Assembly: GCF_023715205.1 (NCBI RefSeq)
Contig: NZ_JAMBNR010000014.1
Span: forward strand, 62,001 to 126,000
Source: Mesobacillus maritimus
GTDB lineage: Bacteria; Bacillota; Bacilli; Bacillales; Cytobacillaceae
Length of the DNA: 64,000 nt
Direction of reading: 5' to 3'
This document shows, piece by piece, positions 48,553 through 56,965 of the stretch. A model generated the notes under the pieces. The model was not told the origin of the DNA and ran no database searches. It worked only from the letters and a program-made list of their open reading frames with translations. A program made the translations under genes and the position numbers. Numbering within the stretch: position 1 is the stretch's first letter; each line of letters begins with the position of its first letter.

Positions 48553-48621
48553 TTAAGGCTATTTTCGTAAAGATTGTTGTTAAAATCCTAAATCTGATTT
48601 TAACGCAGGATAAGCCATTTT
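48553..48621 (+). repeat. 70-bp repeat, left arm of an inverted pair
   Basis: Begins TTAAGGCTATTTTCGTAAAG and contains GATTGTTGTTAAAATCCTAA and GATTTTAACGCAGGATAAGC. Its reverse complement occurs at 50500-50571. Another direct copy lies at 63217-63275 and a shortened one at 55811. Confidence 0.75.
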
Positions 48622-48774
48622 GTGCGTTTATAATAAGTTTACTGGCTCTTTTCTCCTGATTTAAAGTTGATGTCCAGTGAAAACAAAGCTAATTTTTTTC
48701 TCTTTATATCTAAAAGCAACAAAGTTTGAGAAAAGAGCCAAATATAAAGAAAAATAAAGGAGGGGAAGTTCCTA

Positions 48775-49095
48775 TTGGTGAAAAAGATATTGGCAATTGT
48801 TCTTACATTATTCATATTAATAGGTTTAAGTTTCGGATTATCCCATTATCTTCAATCGAATTTCTTTGATTATTCATTTTTTGTAGGTTTAATTGTTACC
48901 GTAGTTATTTGGTTTTTCAGTTCAAAGGGAGGGGTTACCTCTCGGAATCTTGATATGAGAGTTCAAAGTACAATGGGGATGAAAACCTCACAAGAAAAAT
49001 TTGAATTTTCACCAAACCTTGCTTTCGTCACTTCGTTGTTATATACCATTTTTACCTTTGCTGCAACTCTCTTTCAATACAAAGACTACTTCTAA
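48775..49095 (+). CDS. Hypothetical 106-residue membrane protein
   Basis: TTG 48775 (or GTG 48778) follows AAAGGAGGGG. Three hydrophobic segments: LAIVLTLFILIGLSFGLSHY, FFVGLIVTVVIWFFSSKGG and a C-terminal LLYTIFTFAATLFQYKDY, with a soluble loop containing TMGMKTSQEKFEFSP. Resembles small Bacillus proteins of the DUF3899 kind, not certain. Lies inside the inverted-repeat pair with the kinase gene. Confidence 0.6.
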   Translation: MVKKILAIVLTLFILIGLSFGLSHYLQSNFFDYSFFVGLIVTVVIWFFSSKGGVTSRNLDMRVQSTMGMKTSQEKFEFSPNLAFVTSLLYTIFTFAATLFQYKDYF

Positions 49096-49137
49096 AACAG
49101 GAATAGATATTAACAGAGCTTGGGAATCTAAACTCTT

Positions 49138-49170
49138 TTCTTGTTAAACGACCGGGCAGAATAGTGGTAG
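49138..49170 (+). repeat. Variant cassette-repeat tail
   Basis: TTGTTAAACGACCGGGCAGA followed by ATAGTGG, 120 bases upstream of the histidine kinase gene. Same variant as at 26.29 and 30.63 kb. Confidence 0.45.
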
Positions 49171-49284
49171 AAGCAACCGCGTTTTTACTAGAACGATATA
49201 AAATAAGATATAAAATAAATAGATGTAAATTTGTATTTATGTAATTTGTAACTTTTGATAAAATATTGATATATTTAATGAAAA

Positions 49285-50340
49285 ATGGTGGTTTACTTGA
49301 ATCTGAAAATCCAGTCCCTAGACATAGACTTTCACCAACTAATTGAAAACTCTCTTAATGCTATTTTGATTCTTGGAAAAGAAGGAGAAATTCTCTACTG
49401 TAATAAAGCTTGTTTGAAATTGCTCAAGGTAGCTTCTCCTGATGATATTTTATATAAAAATTTGTGCGTTTTTCTCCCTCTTGACTTCCATCCAATTTGT
49501 AAAGAACGGTTAAGAAAGGTAATGAAAGAACAGGAAATCTTAAAAAGTATAGAAGCAAAAATGATTAAAAGTGATGCGGAGATTATTGATGTTGAAGTAA
49601 AGACTGCACCTTATCTTCTGAAGGGGAAAGTCTATGCTCAAGTCATTATCCAAGACATTTCAGATCGCAAATTAACAGAAAAGCTTTTGTATGATAGGGA
49701 AAAATTAGCTTCACTCGGTCAAATAGCAGCTAGTATCGTTCATGAAGTAAAAAACCCTCTTACAGCCGTGAAAGGATATTTACAATTATTAAAGGAATCC
49801 CAATCACATAACTATTTAGATACGATGGAAACTGAATTGGAAAAAGCACTAGAGACTTTACAAAATTTATTACAGGTTTCCAAGCCTGATTTACATGATG
49901 AACCGTTTGTTTCCGTTGATTTATGTAAGGAATTAGAATCTCTATTGTTCTTATTTCAAGAAAAACTATATAAGGTGAAAGTAGAATTGGACTTAAAAGA
50001 TCCAGAAAGAAAAGTAGTTGGCAAAAGAAATTTATTACTTAAAGCTTTTTTTAACTTGATAAAGAACTCAATTGAAGCCATTCCTGACAAGGGGAAAATA
50101 AGAATTGAACATTATTATGATAACGGGTCGATTCATATAAAAGTGAGTGATACTGGGGTAGGAATATCTGAAGACAAAGTAAAAATGCTGGGAACACCGT
50201 TCTTTTCTACGAAGAGTGATGGAACGGGTTTGGGTCTAACTCAAGTGTTTACGACAATACATGAACATGGTGGCGATGTCTCTATTCAAAGCTCAATTGG
50301 AGAAGGTACTGTATTTCATGTCCGACTACCTACTAAATAA
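49285..50340 (+). CDS. PAS-domain sporulation-type histidine kinase (KinE-like)
   Basis: 351 aa: one PAS domain (about 10-130; IENSLNAILILGKEGEILYC), HisKA with the phospho-acceptor in SIVHEVKNPLTAVKGYL, and HATPase with NLIKNSIEAIPD, DTGVGIS and SDGTGLGL. No membrane segments, so cytosolic. It resembles the kinase half of the 34-kb fusion protein and probably feeds phosphate into Spo0F (inference). The start is uncertain: ATG 49285 has no good site, while TTG 49297 has GGTGG close by. Confidence 0.85.
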   Translation: MVVYLNLKIQSLDIDFHQLIENSLNAILILGKEGEILYCNKACLKLLKVASPDDILYKNLCVFLPLDFHPICKERLRKVMKEQEILKSIEAKMIKSDAEIIDVEVKTAPYLLKGKVYAQVIIQDISDRKLTEKLLYDREKLASLGQIAASIVHEVKNPLTAVKGYLQLLKESQSHNYLDTMETELEKALETLQNLLQVSKPDLHDEPFVSVDLCKELESLLFLFQEKLYKVKVELDLKDPERKVVGKRNLLLKAFFNLIKNSIEAIPDKGKIRIEHYYDNGSIHIKVSDTGVGISEDKVKMLGTPFFSTKSDGTGLGLTQVFTTIHEHGGDVSIQSSIGEGTVFHVRLPTK

Positions 50341-50499
50341 AAATTGTTGATAGATGTAATAACTTTTCTTATCCTAGCATAGAAAGTGTTTTTTAATATT
50401 TGTCTCTTTTCTCAAACATTGAAGAGAAATCACTCTATTTTCACTTGAAGAGACTTTTTAGATTAGGAGAATAGTGCCAGCAAATTTATACGAACACAT
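50341..50499. other. Intergenic DNA
   Basis: No gene or clear terminator seen. Confidence 0.4.
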
Positions 50500-50571
50500 A
50501 AAAATGGCTTATTCTGGGTTAAAATCGGCTAAAGGATTTTAACAACAATTGTTACGAAAACAGCCTAATAT
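50500..50571 (-). repeat. 70-bp repeat, right arm of the inverted pair
   Basis: Reverse complement reads TTAGGCTGTTTTCGTAAC and TTGTTGTTAAAATCCTTTAG, matching 48553-48621. The two arms enclose about 2.0 kb. Confidence 0.75.
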
Positions 50572-50666
50572 TTAAATCTTCCACAATCGGGCACTTTTCT
50601 TTAGTAAGAAGGCGCCTTTTTATATGTTTCTAAACAAAATTTTGTGAGTATGATCACTTAAACTAT

Positions 50667-50745
50667 AGAGTGCATTAATCCAAGAAGGATTAATGCACTT
50701 TTTGTTGAACACCTTATTGTACAAACGGGCATACTTTTTTGAACA
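50667..50745 (+). repeat. Hairpin plus cassette-repeat tail
   Basis: A strong hairpin (AGTGCATTAATCC with GGATTAATGCACT, then TTTTTG, 50667-50704) is followed by CTTATTGTACAAACGGGCAT. The hairpin differs from the usual AGCTG one, but the tail is the same, showing that the two parts are separable. Confidence 0.6.
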
Positions 50746-50960
50746 AATACCGTGGTAATGATAATTCTTTTGTTTAATACAAATTCAAGAGAGCACGTTG
50801 CAGAAGCTCGATAAGCCGTCGGGAAGCGTGATGGAGAACCTTTTAGACTTCTGGGAGATGCTGGAGTCCGCCCCTTAAATATGCCCTGAACTGATAACAA
50901 TAATTCCATCCATACGTTAAACGATGTCCTTATCAAACATTAAAAAGGCTTCACTGCGTA
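50746..50960 (+). pseudogene. Short unassigned coding-like scrap
   Basis: The plus strand reads REHVAEAR, a stop, then AVGKRDGEPFRLLGDAGVRP, G+C-richer than its surroundings. It looks like a piece of a real protein, but I do not recognise which. Confidence 0.3.
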
Positions 50961-50964
50961 TAAA

Positions 50965-51291
50965 TAAACGGAAAAATTCCGGTTAAATTGGGAAATACCC
51001 ATATTTCCTATAAAATAAGAGGAGTTTTTCCGGTTATATGATCCAAATCTATGGATTTTTGATTATTTAGAGCAGTTTAATCGGAATATTTCCGCTTATA
51101 TCCTCTTTTAAAGCTGGCCCTATATACAATAGCAGGAAATTCTCCGCTTATAACTTCTCATACTGATACAGAGGAATCGAAATGAAGAGAGCAATTAAAA
51201 GCAAAATAGCAAGGGATTAACAAACAGTGTTGGTCCGGGTAGGATTCACCACTTTTTTGTTGAAGTCTTATTTTAACAACGAAGCAGGTTA
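50965..51291 (+). repeat. 320-bp dispersed repeat, copy B
   Basis: Matches 29117-29434 along its whole length with scattered substitutions and small indels, from TAAACGGAAAAATTCCGG to AACGAAGCAGGTTATCG. Again a single-gene unit (51444) follows about 150 bases later. Confidence 0.8.
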
Positions 51292-51443
51292 TCGAATTAA
51301 AACTTGATTAATTAGATACGTGTCTTGAGTTTGTCCAACTAATTGCTAAAAATATGGATGATACATCAAAGGAAACGGAGCAGTAGAGTTTAAAAAAGAA
51401 CTGGTTTTATATCGCAAAACAGTTTAGTGGGAGGAAGTTTGTT

Positions 51444-51869
51444 GTGAAGAAATTGTTCTTGTTATTTCTTTTAGCTTGTTGTAGTTTTATCTTCATTGCT
51501 TGTCAATCCCAGATGGATAAGATGACATTATTAGATACTGTATCTGATTTTTCAATTTCCAAATCTAAAGGTTATGGGGGATTAAATGAAGATTATTTCG
51601 TTTCCATTCACCAAGCAGAAGATCTATCGACTTTTGAGGGGATTTTAAAAAATGCAAAAGGAGTAAAGAGTGACGTTGATGTGAATAACGAGAAACCTGA
51701 CTACGATCTATTCGTACGTTATAAAAATGGGGAAACTCACGGATTACATCTCGTGCTTGGAAACGAAGGGGAAGAAAGCATATTTATGTATATTGGACAC
51801 GAGAAGAATGGATATACTATTTCTTCAGAAGAGACAAAACTGCTAAAAAGCATCATTGATGTTCAATAA
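51444..51869 (+). CDS. Small lipoprotein
   Basis: 141 aa with a lipoprotein signal LFLLFLLACCSFIFIAC (lipobox FIAC) followed by QSQMDKMTLLDTVSDFSISK. The body has FEGILKNAKGVKSDVDV and DYDLFVRYKNGETHGLHLVL, like YhfM-type lipoproteins of Bacillus (resemblance only). GGGAGGAAGTTTGTT precedes GTG 51444. A damaged duplicate lies at 53738. Confidence 0.7.
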   Translation: MKKLFLLFLLACCSFIFIACQSQMDKMTLLDTVSDFSISKSKGYGGLNEDYFVSIHQAEDLSTFEGILKNAKGVKSDVDVNNEKPDYDLFVRYKNGETHGLHLVLGNEGEESIFMYIGHEKNGYTISSEETKLLKSIIDVQ

Positions 51870-51877
51870 ACTCTATT

Positions 51878-51955
51878 AAGCGGGGCTTTTGATCAGGATG
51901 ATGATCGCTGCGGTGGTTATTTTTCTTTTTGAACGAACGGAGCAGGTTAATTTAA
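51878..51955 (+). repeat. Cassette-type repeat, variant hairpin, copy 6
   Basis: GGGGCTTTTGATCAGGATGA, TGATCGCTGCGGTGGTTATT, TTTCTTTTTGAACGAACGG and AGCAGGTTAATTTAAC. The same variant occurs at 53.99 and 54.73 kb. Standard tail. Confidence 0.7.
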
Positions 51956-51979
51956 CATATGCATATAAGCTCAGTGATT

Positions 51980-52378
51980 TTAATCACCGAGCTTTTCGTC
52001 TGTAATGATTTTATATAAAGTTTTTGAATCTTTTTCAGATAGAAAAGTGTTCTTATCTAAACGTTCAATTCTCACTTTAATTCGATTATCGGGCGAAAGT
52101 ATCCAAATTGCATATTTATCGTTGATTCTAAAGTCAGGATATGTGCTCTTATCACTAGTTCCTTCCCATCTTGCATTCTTGAAAATCCTATATACAATAT
52201 CAACTTTTTCTTTGTCTGTTATCTCGTTCGTTTGTTCATATTGACCTTCTGTTCCAGTATCTTTTTGAACGATTAATTTATTTTCCGATTTATTATTAAC
52301 GTGTTCCCCTTCCCAATAACTACATCCAACAATAGAAACGAATGCAAGAAATAGGTTAAATAATAGTCTTTTTTTCAT
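51980..52378 (-). CDS. Small lipoprotein
   Basis: 132 aa, signal peptide LLFNLFLAFVSIVGC with lipobox Cys, then a polar linker and a domain ending WILSPDNRIKVRIERLDKNT and FLSEKDSKTLYKIITD. Related in plan to the 51444 lipoprotein (short periplasm-facing domain reading residues against a membrane anchor), but not the same family by eye. GGGGAAGATGTTCTA precedes the ATG. Confidence 0.65.
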   Translation of the reverse strand: MKKRLLFNLFLAFVSIVGCSYWEGEHVNNKSENKLIVQKDTGTEGQYEQTNEITDKEKVDIVYRIFKNARWEGTSDKSTYPDFRINDKYAIWILSPDNRIKVRIERLDKNTFLSEKDSKTLYKIITDEKLGD

Positions 52379-52639
52379 TAGAACATCTTCCCCTTAATAG
52401 CTTTTCTGTGTTTGACAATAATTCTTTATGAAAGTCACAAATTCCTTTAGCGTATAACCAAAACTCATATAAACATTGTGAACAAATGTATACTAACTAA
52501 CTGGGTGCTATAGTCAAAGTAGTATTATTGCTAAATTTTGTTGAACAAATTGAACTAGCGGTGCAAAAGGTCTGATTTGTTTGAATTAAATTTTTTCCAA
52601 TGGTAATCATAAGGGAAAGTGTGGAAAAGGAGATTGGTT
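52379..52639. other. Intergenic DNA between divergent genes
   Basis: No gene. Promoters for the flanking genes must lie here but none is clear. Confidence 0.4.
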
Positions 52640-53689
52640 ATGACCACTGATAAAGATTTAAATCCTATGAATGTGATGAATCCACTAAATATCAATCCCA
52701 AACTATTAGATGAGAGCAAACCTTTTACGACTTTTGAAATGGGTAAACTTTGGGCTACCTATATGGGAAACAGTATGTCTATCCAAATCTTAAGTTATTT
52801 TCTTCAGCATTGCGAAGATGAGAATATTAAGACGCTATTGAAAAATGGATTAGCGCTATCAAAGGATTTCACTCAAAGGATAGAAGGATTTTTAAAACGT
52901 GAAAATTTTCCTATCCCCATTGGATTTACAAAAGATGATGTAAATCTGGGTGCCCCCCGTTTATACGCAGATGAATTTTATGTTCACTATTTAAAATATG
53001 CTGCGAAGGCAGGTATGAGCCTTTACGCAGTGGCAGTTCCATTGGTTATGCGTGAGGATATAAGGGAGTTTTTTATTTATTGTAATCAATGTACGACCGT
53101 CTTTTTAGGACAAATTAATAATATACTAACGGAACAAAAATACATTTTAGAACCTCCTATCATTCCAACACCAGATAGCATTGAAAAAGTTGAGAAACAA
53201 AGTTACTTAAATGGTTTTTTGGGAGATGTCCGACCATTACAGGCAATGGAAATCATACATCTTTGGGATAACATCGAGAATAACGTAACAAGTATGGCAT
53301 TATTATTGGGATTTCATCAGAGCGTTCAGGATCAAAAGATAAAGGCACTGTTCAAGCGTGGTTTAGATATGACTGATAAAGCAGTAAAGCAGTATAAAGA
53401 AAAACTGCATGTTGAACATATTCAATCACCGGTGTATCTTGACCACTTGGTTAAACCTTCTACATATTCTCCTTTTTCCGATAAGATTATGTTGTTCCAT
53501 AAAGTGGACATGTTTGCAATGAAGATTCGATCATTCGGAAACTCAATGGCTGTAACGGCTAGAAGAGATATAAACTTTTTGTATAGCAGAACTCTTTTGA
53601 GCATTGGATTATTTGTTGACGACGGCATGAATATTTTAATTGATAAAGGTTGGGTGGAATCACCACCAAAAGCGTATTACAGAGGTTGA
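52640..53689 (+). CDS. DUF3231 family protein
   Basis: 349 aa built from two repeats of a four-helix, ferritin-like domain: first LDESKPFTTFEMGKLWATYM ... FLKRENFPIPIGFTKDDVNL, second FLGDVRPLQAMEIIHLWDNI ... KPSTYSPFSDKIMLFHKVDM. This is the layout of DUF3231 proteins, common in spore-formers and of unknown function. AAAAGGAGATTGGTT sets ATG 52640. Confidence 0.85.
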   Translation: MTTDKDLNPMNVMNPLNINPKLLDESKPFTTFEMGKLWATYMGNSMSIQILSYFLQHCEDENIKTLLKNGLALSKDFTQRIEGFLKRENFPIPIGFTKDDVNLGAPRLYADEFYVHYLKYAAKAGMSLYAVAVPLVMREDIREFFIYCNQCTTVFLGQINNILTEQKYILEPPIIPTPDSIEKVEKQSYLNGFLGDVRPLQAMEIIHLWDNIENNVTSMALLLGFHQSVQDQKIKALFKRGLDMTDKAVKQYKEKLHVEHIQSPVYLDHLVKPSTYSPFSDKIMLFHKVDMFAMKIRSFGNSMAVTARRDINFLYSRTLLSIGLFVDDGMNILIDKGWVESPPKAYYRG

Positions 53690-53737
53690 AGTTTCCAATA
53701 TTATGTGTAAGCCCAGGGGTTGTTGAGGAAATTTGTT

Positions 53738-53973
53738 GTGAAGAAATTTTTGTTGTTCTTTCCTTTAGCTTTTTGTAGTTTTGCCTTCATTGCTTGTCAA
53801 TCTCAGATGGATGAGATGACATTATTAGATGGGGGTTCGGATATTTCAATTTCTAAATCTAAAGGTTATGGAGGATTAAATGAAGATTATTTCGTTACCA
53901 TTCACCGAGCAGAAGTCTATTGACTATTGAGTGGTTTTTAAAAAATGCTAAAAAGCATAATGGATGTTCAATA
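53738..53973 (+). pseudogene. Internally deleted copy of the 51444 lipoprotein gene
   Basis: GTG 53738 begins KKFLLFFPLAFCSFAFIACQ, and the next 50 codons match the 51444 gene nearly residue for residue up to HRAE. The frame then stops (VY*). Its last codons LKSIMDVQ reappear at 53946-53970, followed by the same 3' DNA. About 85 codons in the middle are gone. Confidence 0.8.
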
Positions 53974-53989
53974 AACCCTATACAACAAA

Positions 53990-54066
53990 AAGGGGCTTTT
54001 GTTCAGGATGATGGTCGTTGTGGTGGTCATTTTTTCTTGTTGACTTAACGGGCAGGTTTGTTGAAG
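53990..54066 (+). repeat. Cassette-type repeat, variant hairpin, copy 7
   Basis: GGGGCTTTTGTTCAGGATGA, TGGTCGTTGTGGTGGTCATT, then TTTTCTTGTTGACTTAACGG and GCAGGTTTGTTGAAG. Gene 54165 begins 100 bases later. Confidence 0.75.
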
Positions 54067-54164
54067 AAAATTTGGTATATTTTCCATTAAATTAATGAAA
54101 GATAAATGGAAGGGGTCACTTAATAAGGAATTCTTCTTTAAAATAATATCAATAAGGTGATTTA

Positions 54165-54647
54165 ATGGAATTTATGAAGTATGAAGGTGAATGGTATGTA
54201 TGGACGTTAGTAACGATATCGATATTATTTGTATTATTTATGCCTAAAAAAAATTTAACATGGGTAGGCATATTTATTACTTTTGTTTTTTCCGCTGGAA
54301 TGACTTGGACTTTTGATACGATTTCAATGTCCACATTTAATCTATTTGACCTAGCAAAAAAAATATCCATTGAGTTAAGTGATTCTATTTTAATTGGCTT
54401 TGTCCCTGCAAGCATTGCCACTATCTTTGTAAATTTTTATAATCCTAAAAAGACATGGATGTTTGCGTTTGTTTTTACTTTCTTGTGTTTTGTCTTAGAA
54501 TTAGGTTTAGTCCATTTCGGATATATGAAGAATAACAGTTGGAATACATGGTATGGAATACCAGTGTATTTTATTATTTTTAAATTCTTTTTTCCTTGGT
54601 ATTATGAACTTACTTTCAAACCACTTAATAAAAATTCCTTAAATTGA
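54165..54647 (+). CDS. Hypothetical membrane protein, 160 residues
   Basis: Four or five hydrophobic segments (WTLVTISILFVLFMP, LTWVGIFITFVFSAGMTWTF, WMFAFVFTFLCFVLELGLV, YFIIFKFFFPWYYELTF) and a NFYNPKKTW loop. It recalls CBO0543-type Bacillaceae proteins but I cannot confirm the family. ATAAGGTGATTTA precedes the ATG. Single-gene unit between repeats 7 and 8. Confidence 0.65.
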   Translation: MEFMKYEGEWYVWTLVTISILFVLFMPKKNLTWVGIFITFVFSAGMTWTFDTISMSTFNLFDLAKKISIELSDSILIGFVPASIATIFVNFYNPKKTWMFAFVFTFLCFVLELGLVHFGYMKNNSWNTWYGIPVYFIIFKFFFPWYYELTFKPLNKNSLN

Positions 54648-54663
54648 AGAGGAGTTCATCTAA

Positions 54664-54692
54664 CCAAGAGTCGTTTGCTGCGGCTCTTTTTT
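54664..54692 (+). terminator. Terminator of the 160-residue membrane protein gene
   Basis: AAGAGTCG and CGGCTCTT arms followed by TTTTCC. Confidence 0.65.
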
Positions 54693-54727
54693 CCTGTTCC
54701 ACTTAAGCTTTGTGGATAGATGAACTT

Positions 54728-54802
54728 TAGCGAACGGGTGCTTTTGCTTAGGATGATGGCCGCTGCGGTGGTCATTTTTTGTTGAGTTAGCGAGGAAAGT
54801 TG
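54728..54802 (+). repeat. Cassette-type repeat, variant hairpin, copy 8
   Basis: GCGAACGGGTGCTTTTGCTT, AGGATGATGGCCGCTGCGGT and GGTCATTTTTTGTTGAGTTA; tail decayed (GCGAGGAAAGTTG). Confidence 0.6.
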
Positions 54803-54804
54803 TT

Positions 54805-55235
54805 TCTATGCTAAAACCTATAGGGGAAAAACCTTGTGAATCTAGTTTGTGAAACAGATAAAATAAATGATTATTCACATGAATAAACCGAAGTTAATTA
54901 TTCCTTTTTTACATTCTGTTGTTGCTAGTGATAGCCACCAGTGCTTTTCTCATCACCACAGTGATTTGGGCACTTCATCATCTCCTCTTAGCCCACTCCT
55001 GTTTTTTTAATCTCTTATATGATCAAGTTTCCATCCAAAAGGTAATGCCAATGGTTGTGGTATAGAAATAATGGTAGGGAATTATTGTGAAATAAAGGGA
55101 ATCTGAATGTACCTCCCTATTTTTATGGAAATAAAATTACCTTGTGAGTGCTAGAAATATGACAATAAAAATGGTAAGAGATTTGTATTGATTTTTATGG
55201 TCAGTATTTTACAATATTAATTGTTCATCAGGAAG
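54805..55235. other. Intergenic DNA, no gene
   Basis: Stops in all frames. 54900-55010 holds C-rich motifs (CACCAGTGC, CATCACCACAGTGATT) that could form a small hairpin. Confidence 0.4.
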
Positions 55236-55244
55236 GTGGTCATA

Positions 55245-55733
55245 ATGGCTAGTATATTGGCAACAGGATTGTTGTGTGGTTTGTGGACTTTCATTTCTAC
55301 GCCTCTTGGGTTATTGGGCTGGGCAGGCTTTGCTGGGTGCACCACGTATTTTGCCCTCGGAGCAGGCGGCAGCAAAGATATGGGAAAAGCTATGCTTTGT
55401 AATATCGCGGGAGTAGCTTGTGGTATTTTGATTATCATTCTAACGAATATAACGGGAATTCCTAATGGTGCTGCTATTTTCAGCGGACTTGTTACTTGCC
55501 TTATGTGTGTATTGGGTGCAAAAGTATTGCCAATTAATTACACGCCGGGAATCTTTATGGGGTGTTTTTCGACGTTTGCTGCTAATGGGGACTGGGTCAT
55601 TCTTTTGCTTTCTCTGTTATGTGGGGCTGTACTCGGATTCTCTTGTTCGAAACTTGGAGAAATTTTTTCAATTTGGGCCCAGAAGATTTTACCAAAGCAT
55701 GACCAAATGGTAACGAATAAGTTGAAGCATTAA
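55245..55733 (+). CDS. DUF1097 family membrane protein
   Basis: 162 aa, five hydrophobic helices rich in small residues: TGLLCGLWTFISTPLGLLGW, GCTTYFALGAGGSKDMGKAM, ILIIILTNITGIP and YTPGIFMGCFSTFAANGDW. This is the DUF1097/YcdZ pattern, inner-membrane proteins of unknown function. GGAAGGTGGTCATA precedes ATG 55245; an upstream frame start has no site. Confidence 0.82.
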   Translation: MASILATGLLCGLWTFISTPLGLLGWAGFAGCTTYFALGAGGSKDMGKAMLCNIAGVACGILIIILTNITGIPNGAAIFSGLVTCLMCVLGAKVLPINYTPGIFMGCFSTFAANGDWVILLLSLLCGAVLGFSCSKLGEIFSIWAQKILPKHDQMVTNKLKH

Positions 55734-55767
55734 AGAAAGTATGGTTTAGCTAATAAATTGGTTAGTT

Positions 55768-55810
55768 GTAAAAGCTTCACGTATGTCATGAACTTATGTG
55801 AAGCTTTTTT
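55768..55810 (+). terminator. Terminator of the DUF1097 gene
   Basis: AAAAGCTTCAC and GTGAAGCTTTT arms followed by TT, loop 17 bases. A shortened copy of the 70-bp repeat (AGGCTCTGTTCGTAAAGATT) begins at 55814. Confidence 0.7.
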
Positions 55811-55936
55811 ATTAGGCTCTGTTCGTAAAGATTGTTGCTAACAATATTAAAGAGACAGTTTTTTTGCTGTCTCCGCTACTCAACTAACGCCCCATAAGCA
55901 ACTATAAAGAATGTCTAAAAGCATCCTATTCGATTC

Positions 55937-56608
55937 TTAATTACTTGGTTTTAAACTAATTGTATAGCTTACTTGGATTAGTAGTAGCAATACACCAATG
56001 CCAATAATGCTAACTAATTGTGAATCACCTGTAAAGGCAGAATAAAACATCAAGATAAATGCTAAAAGAACAAGCCCCCAAGTTACAAGTGAATATAGCT
56101 TATACAAACCTTTTAGCATTACATACTTTTCACCATCATCAAATTGATTAAAAAATTCTTGTTCATAGTTTTTTGATTGAGGATTAGGAAAATTAAAATT
56201 AGGATTTGTAATCCTAATCATTTTTTCACTTGGAAATAAACTTAAAAACGAAACCACCAATAATATAAGACTCCAGAGAACAATATCTGGTTGGGTATCT
56301 CTCAACAGTAAAAATCCTACGAGGGAGGCAGTAAAAGATAAAGAAAGGGCAACTTGAATAGAGGTTAAAGCAGTATAAGCCATTCTTTCTAATGAGACTT
56401 GATGAGTATCTTCTACTTTTATATCTACTTTTATTACGCTACTTTTTTCGGCTTTATGTACGTTAAAACGAGCGAACATTAAACAAATAATAACCACTAA
56501 ATTAGAAATCATCAGTAGATTTGCTTGAAGTAATAGTTGTTCGGAACCAAAAAACAATTTATACAACCCATATACAAAAAAGATAAGATAGATCATTAAT
56601 ATTTTCAA
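55937..56608 (-). CDS. DUF3169 family membrane protein
   Basis: 223 aa, six hydrophobic helices (ILMIYLIFFVYGLYKLFFG, LTSIQVALSLSFTASLVGFL, ILLVVSFLSLFPSEK) and a cytosolic loop EQEFFNQFDDGEKYVMLKGL. DUF3169 proteins are typically encoded with an XRE regulator, as here: its ATG overlaps the regulator's stop (ATGA at 56605-56608). Possible membrane antagonist or sensor partner of that regulator (inference). Confidence 0.8.
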   Translation of the reverse strand: MKILMIYLIFFVYGLYKLFFGSEQLLLQANLLMISNLVVIICLMFARFNVHKAEKSSVIKVDIKVEDTHQVSLERMAYTALTSIQVALSLSFTASLVGFLLLRDTQPDIVLWSLILLVVSFLSLFPSEKMIRITNPNFNFPNPQSKNYEQEFFNQFDDGEKYVMLKGLYKLYSLVTWGLVLLAFILMFYSAFTGDSQLVSIIGIGVLLLLIQVSYTISLKPSN

Positions 56609-56811
56609 GACAATTCCTCCTCACTAAAAATAAATACATTTTCAATTGGTTCTTGAAATACATTCGCAATTCTTAAAGCAATCAGTAAGGATGGCATATA
56701 TTCATTTCTCTCAATTAAACTGACTGTTTGCCGAGAAATTCTTGCTCTTTTGGCTAACTCCGTTTGATTAAGACCGTCCCTTGCACGTAATTCCTTGAGC
56801 CGAGTTTTCAT
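56605..56811 (-). CDS. XRE-family HTH regulator, 68 residues
   Basis: A minimal Cro/CI-type protein: LKELRARDGLNQTELAKRAR, ISRQTVSLIERNEYMPSLLI and ALRIANVFQEPIENVFIF, one helix-turn-helix and nothing more, like YvaO/Xre mini-regulators. AGGTGATAAA precedes the ATG. First gene of a two-gene operon with DUF3169. It probably represses its own promoter through the inverted repeat at 56850-56872. Confidence 0.9.
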   Translation of the reverse strand: MKTRLKELRARDGLNQTELAKRARISRQTVSLIERNEYMPSLLIALRIANVFQEPIENVFIFSEEELS

Positions 56812-56828
56812 TTTATCACCTCAAAAAT

Positions 56829-56873
56829 ATAGTAAACCATCCTTTTCATTTTGACAACTATAATAGTCAAAAA
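56829..56873 (-). promoter_or_regulatory. Promoter and operator of the XRE/DUF3169 operon
   Basis: The minus strand has TTGTCA and TACTAT 17 bases apart (plus 56829-56857). The -35 box lies inside an inverted repeat with TTTTGAC and GTCAAAA arms (56850-56872), positioned for autorepression. Confidence 0.6.
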
Positions 56874-56965
56874 ATAAAAGAATTTTCGGATAAATAAACA
56901 GTAGATTTCATGTATCATCAGCCTTTATTTCAAGATTATGAAATCGATTCTTTTAGCTCCTTAAT

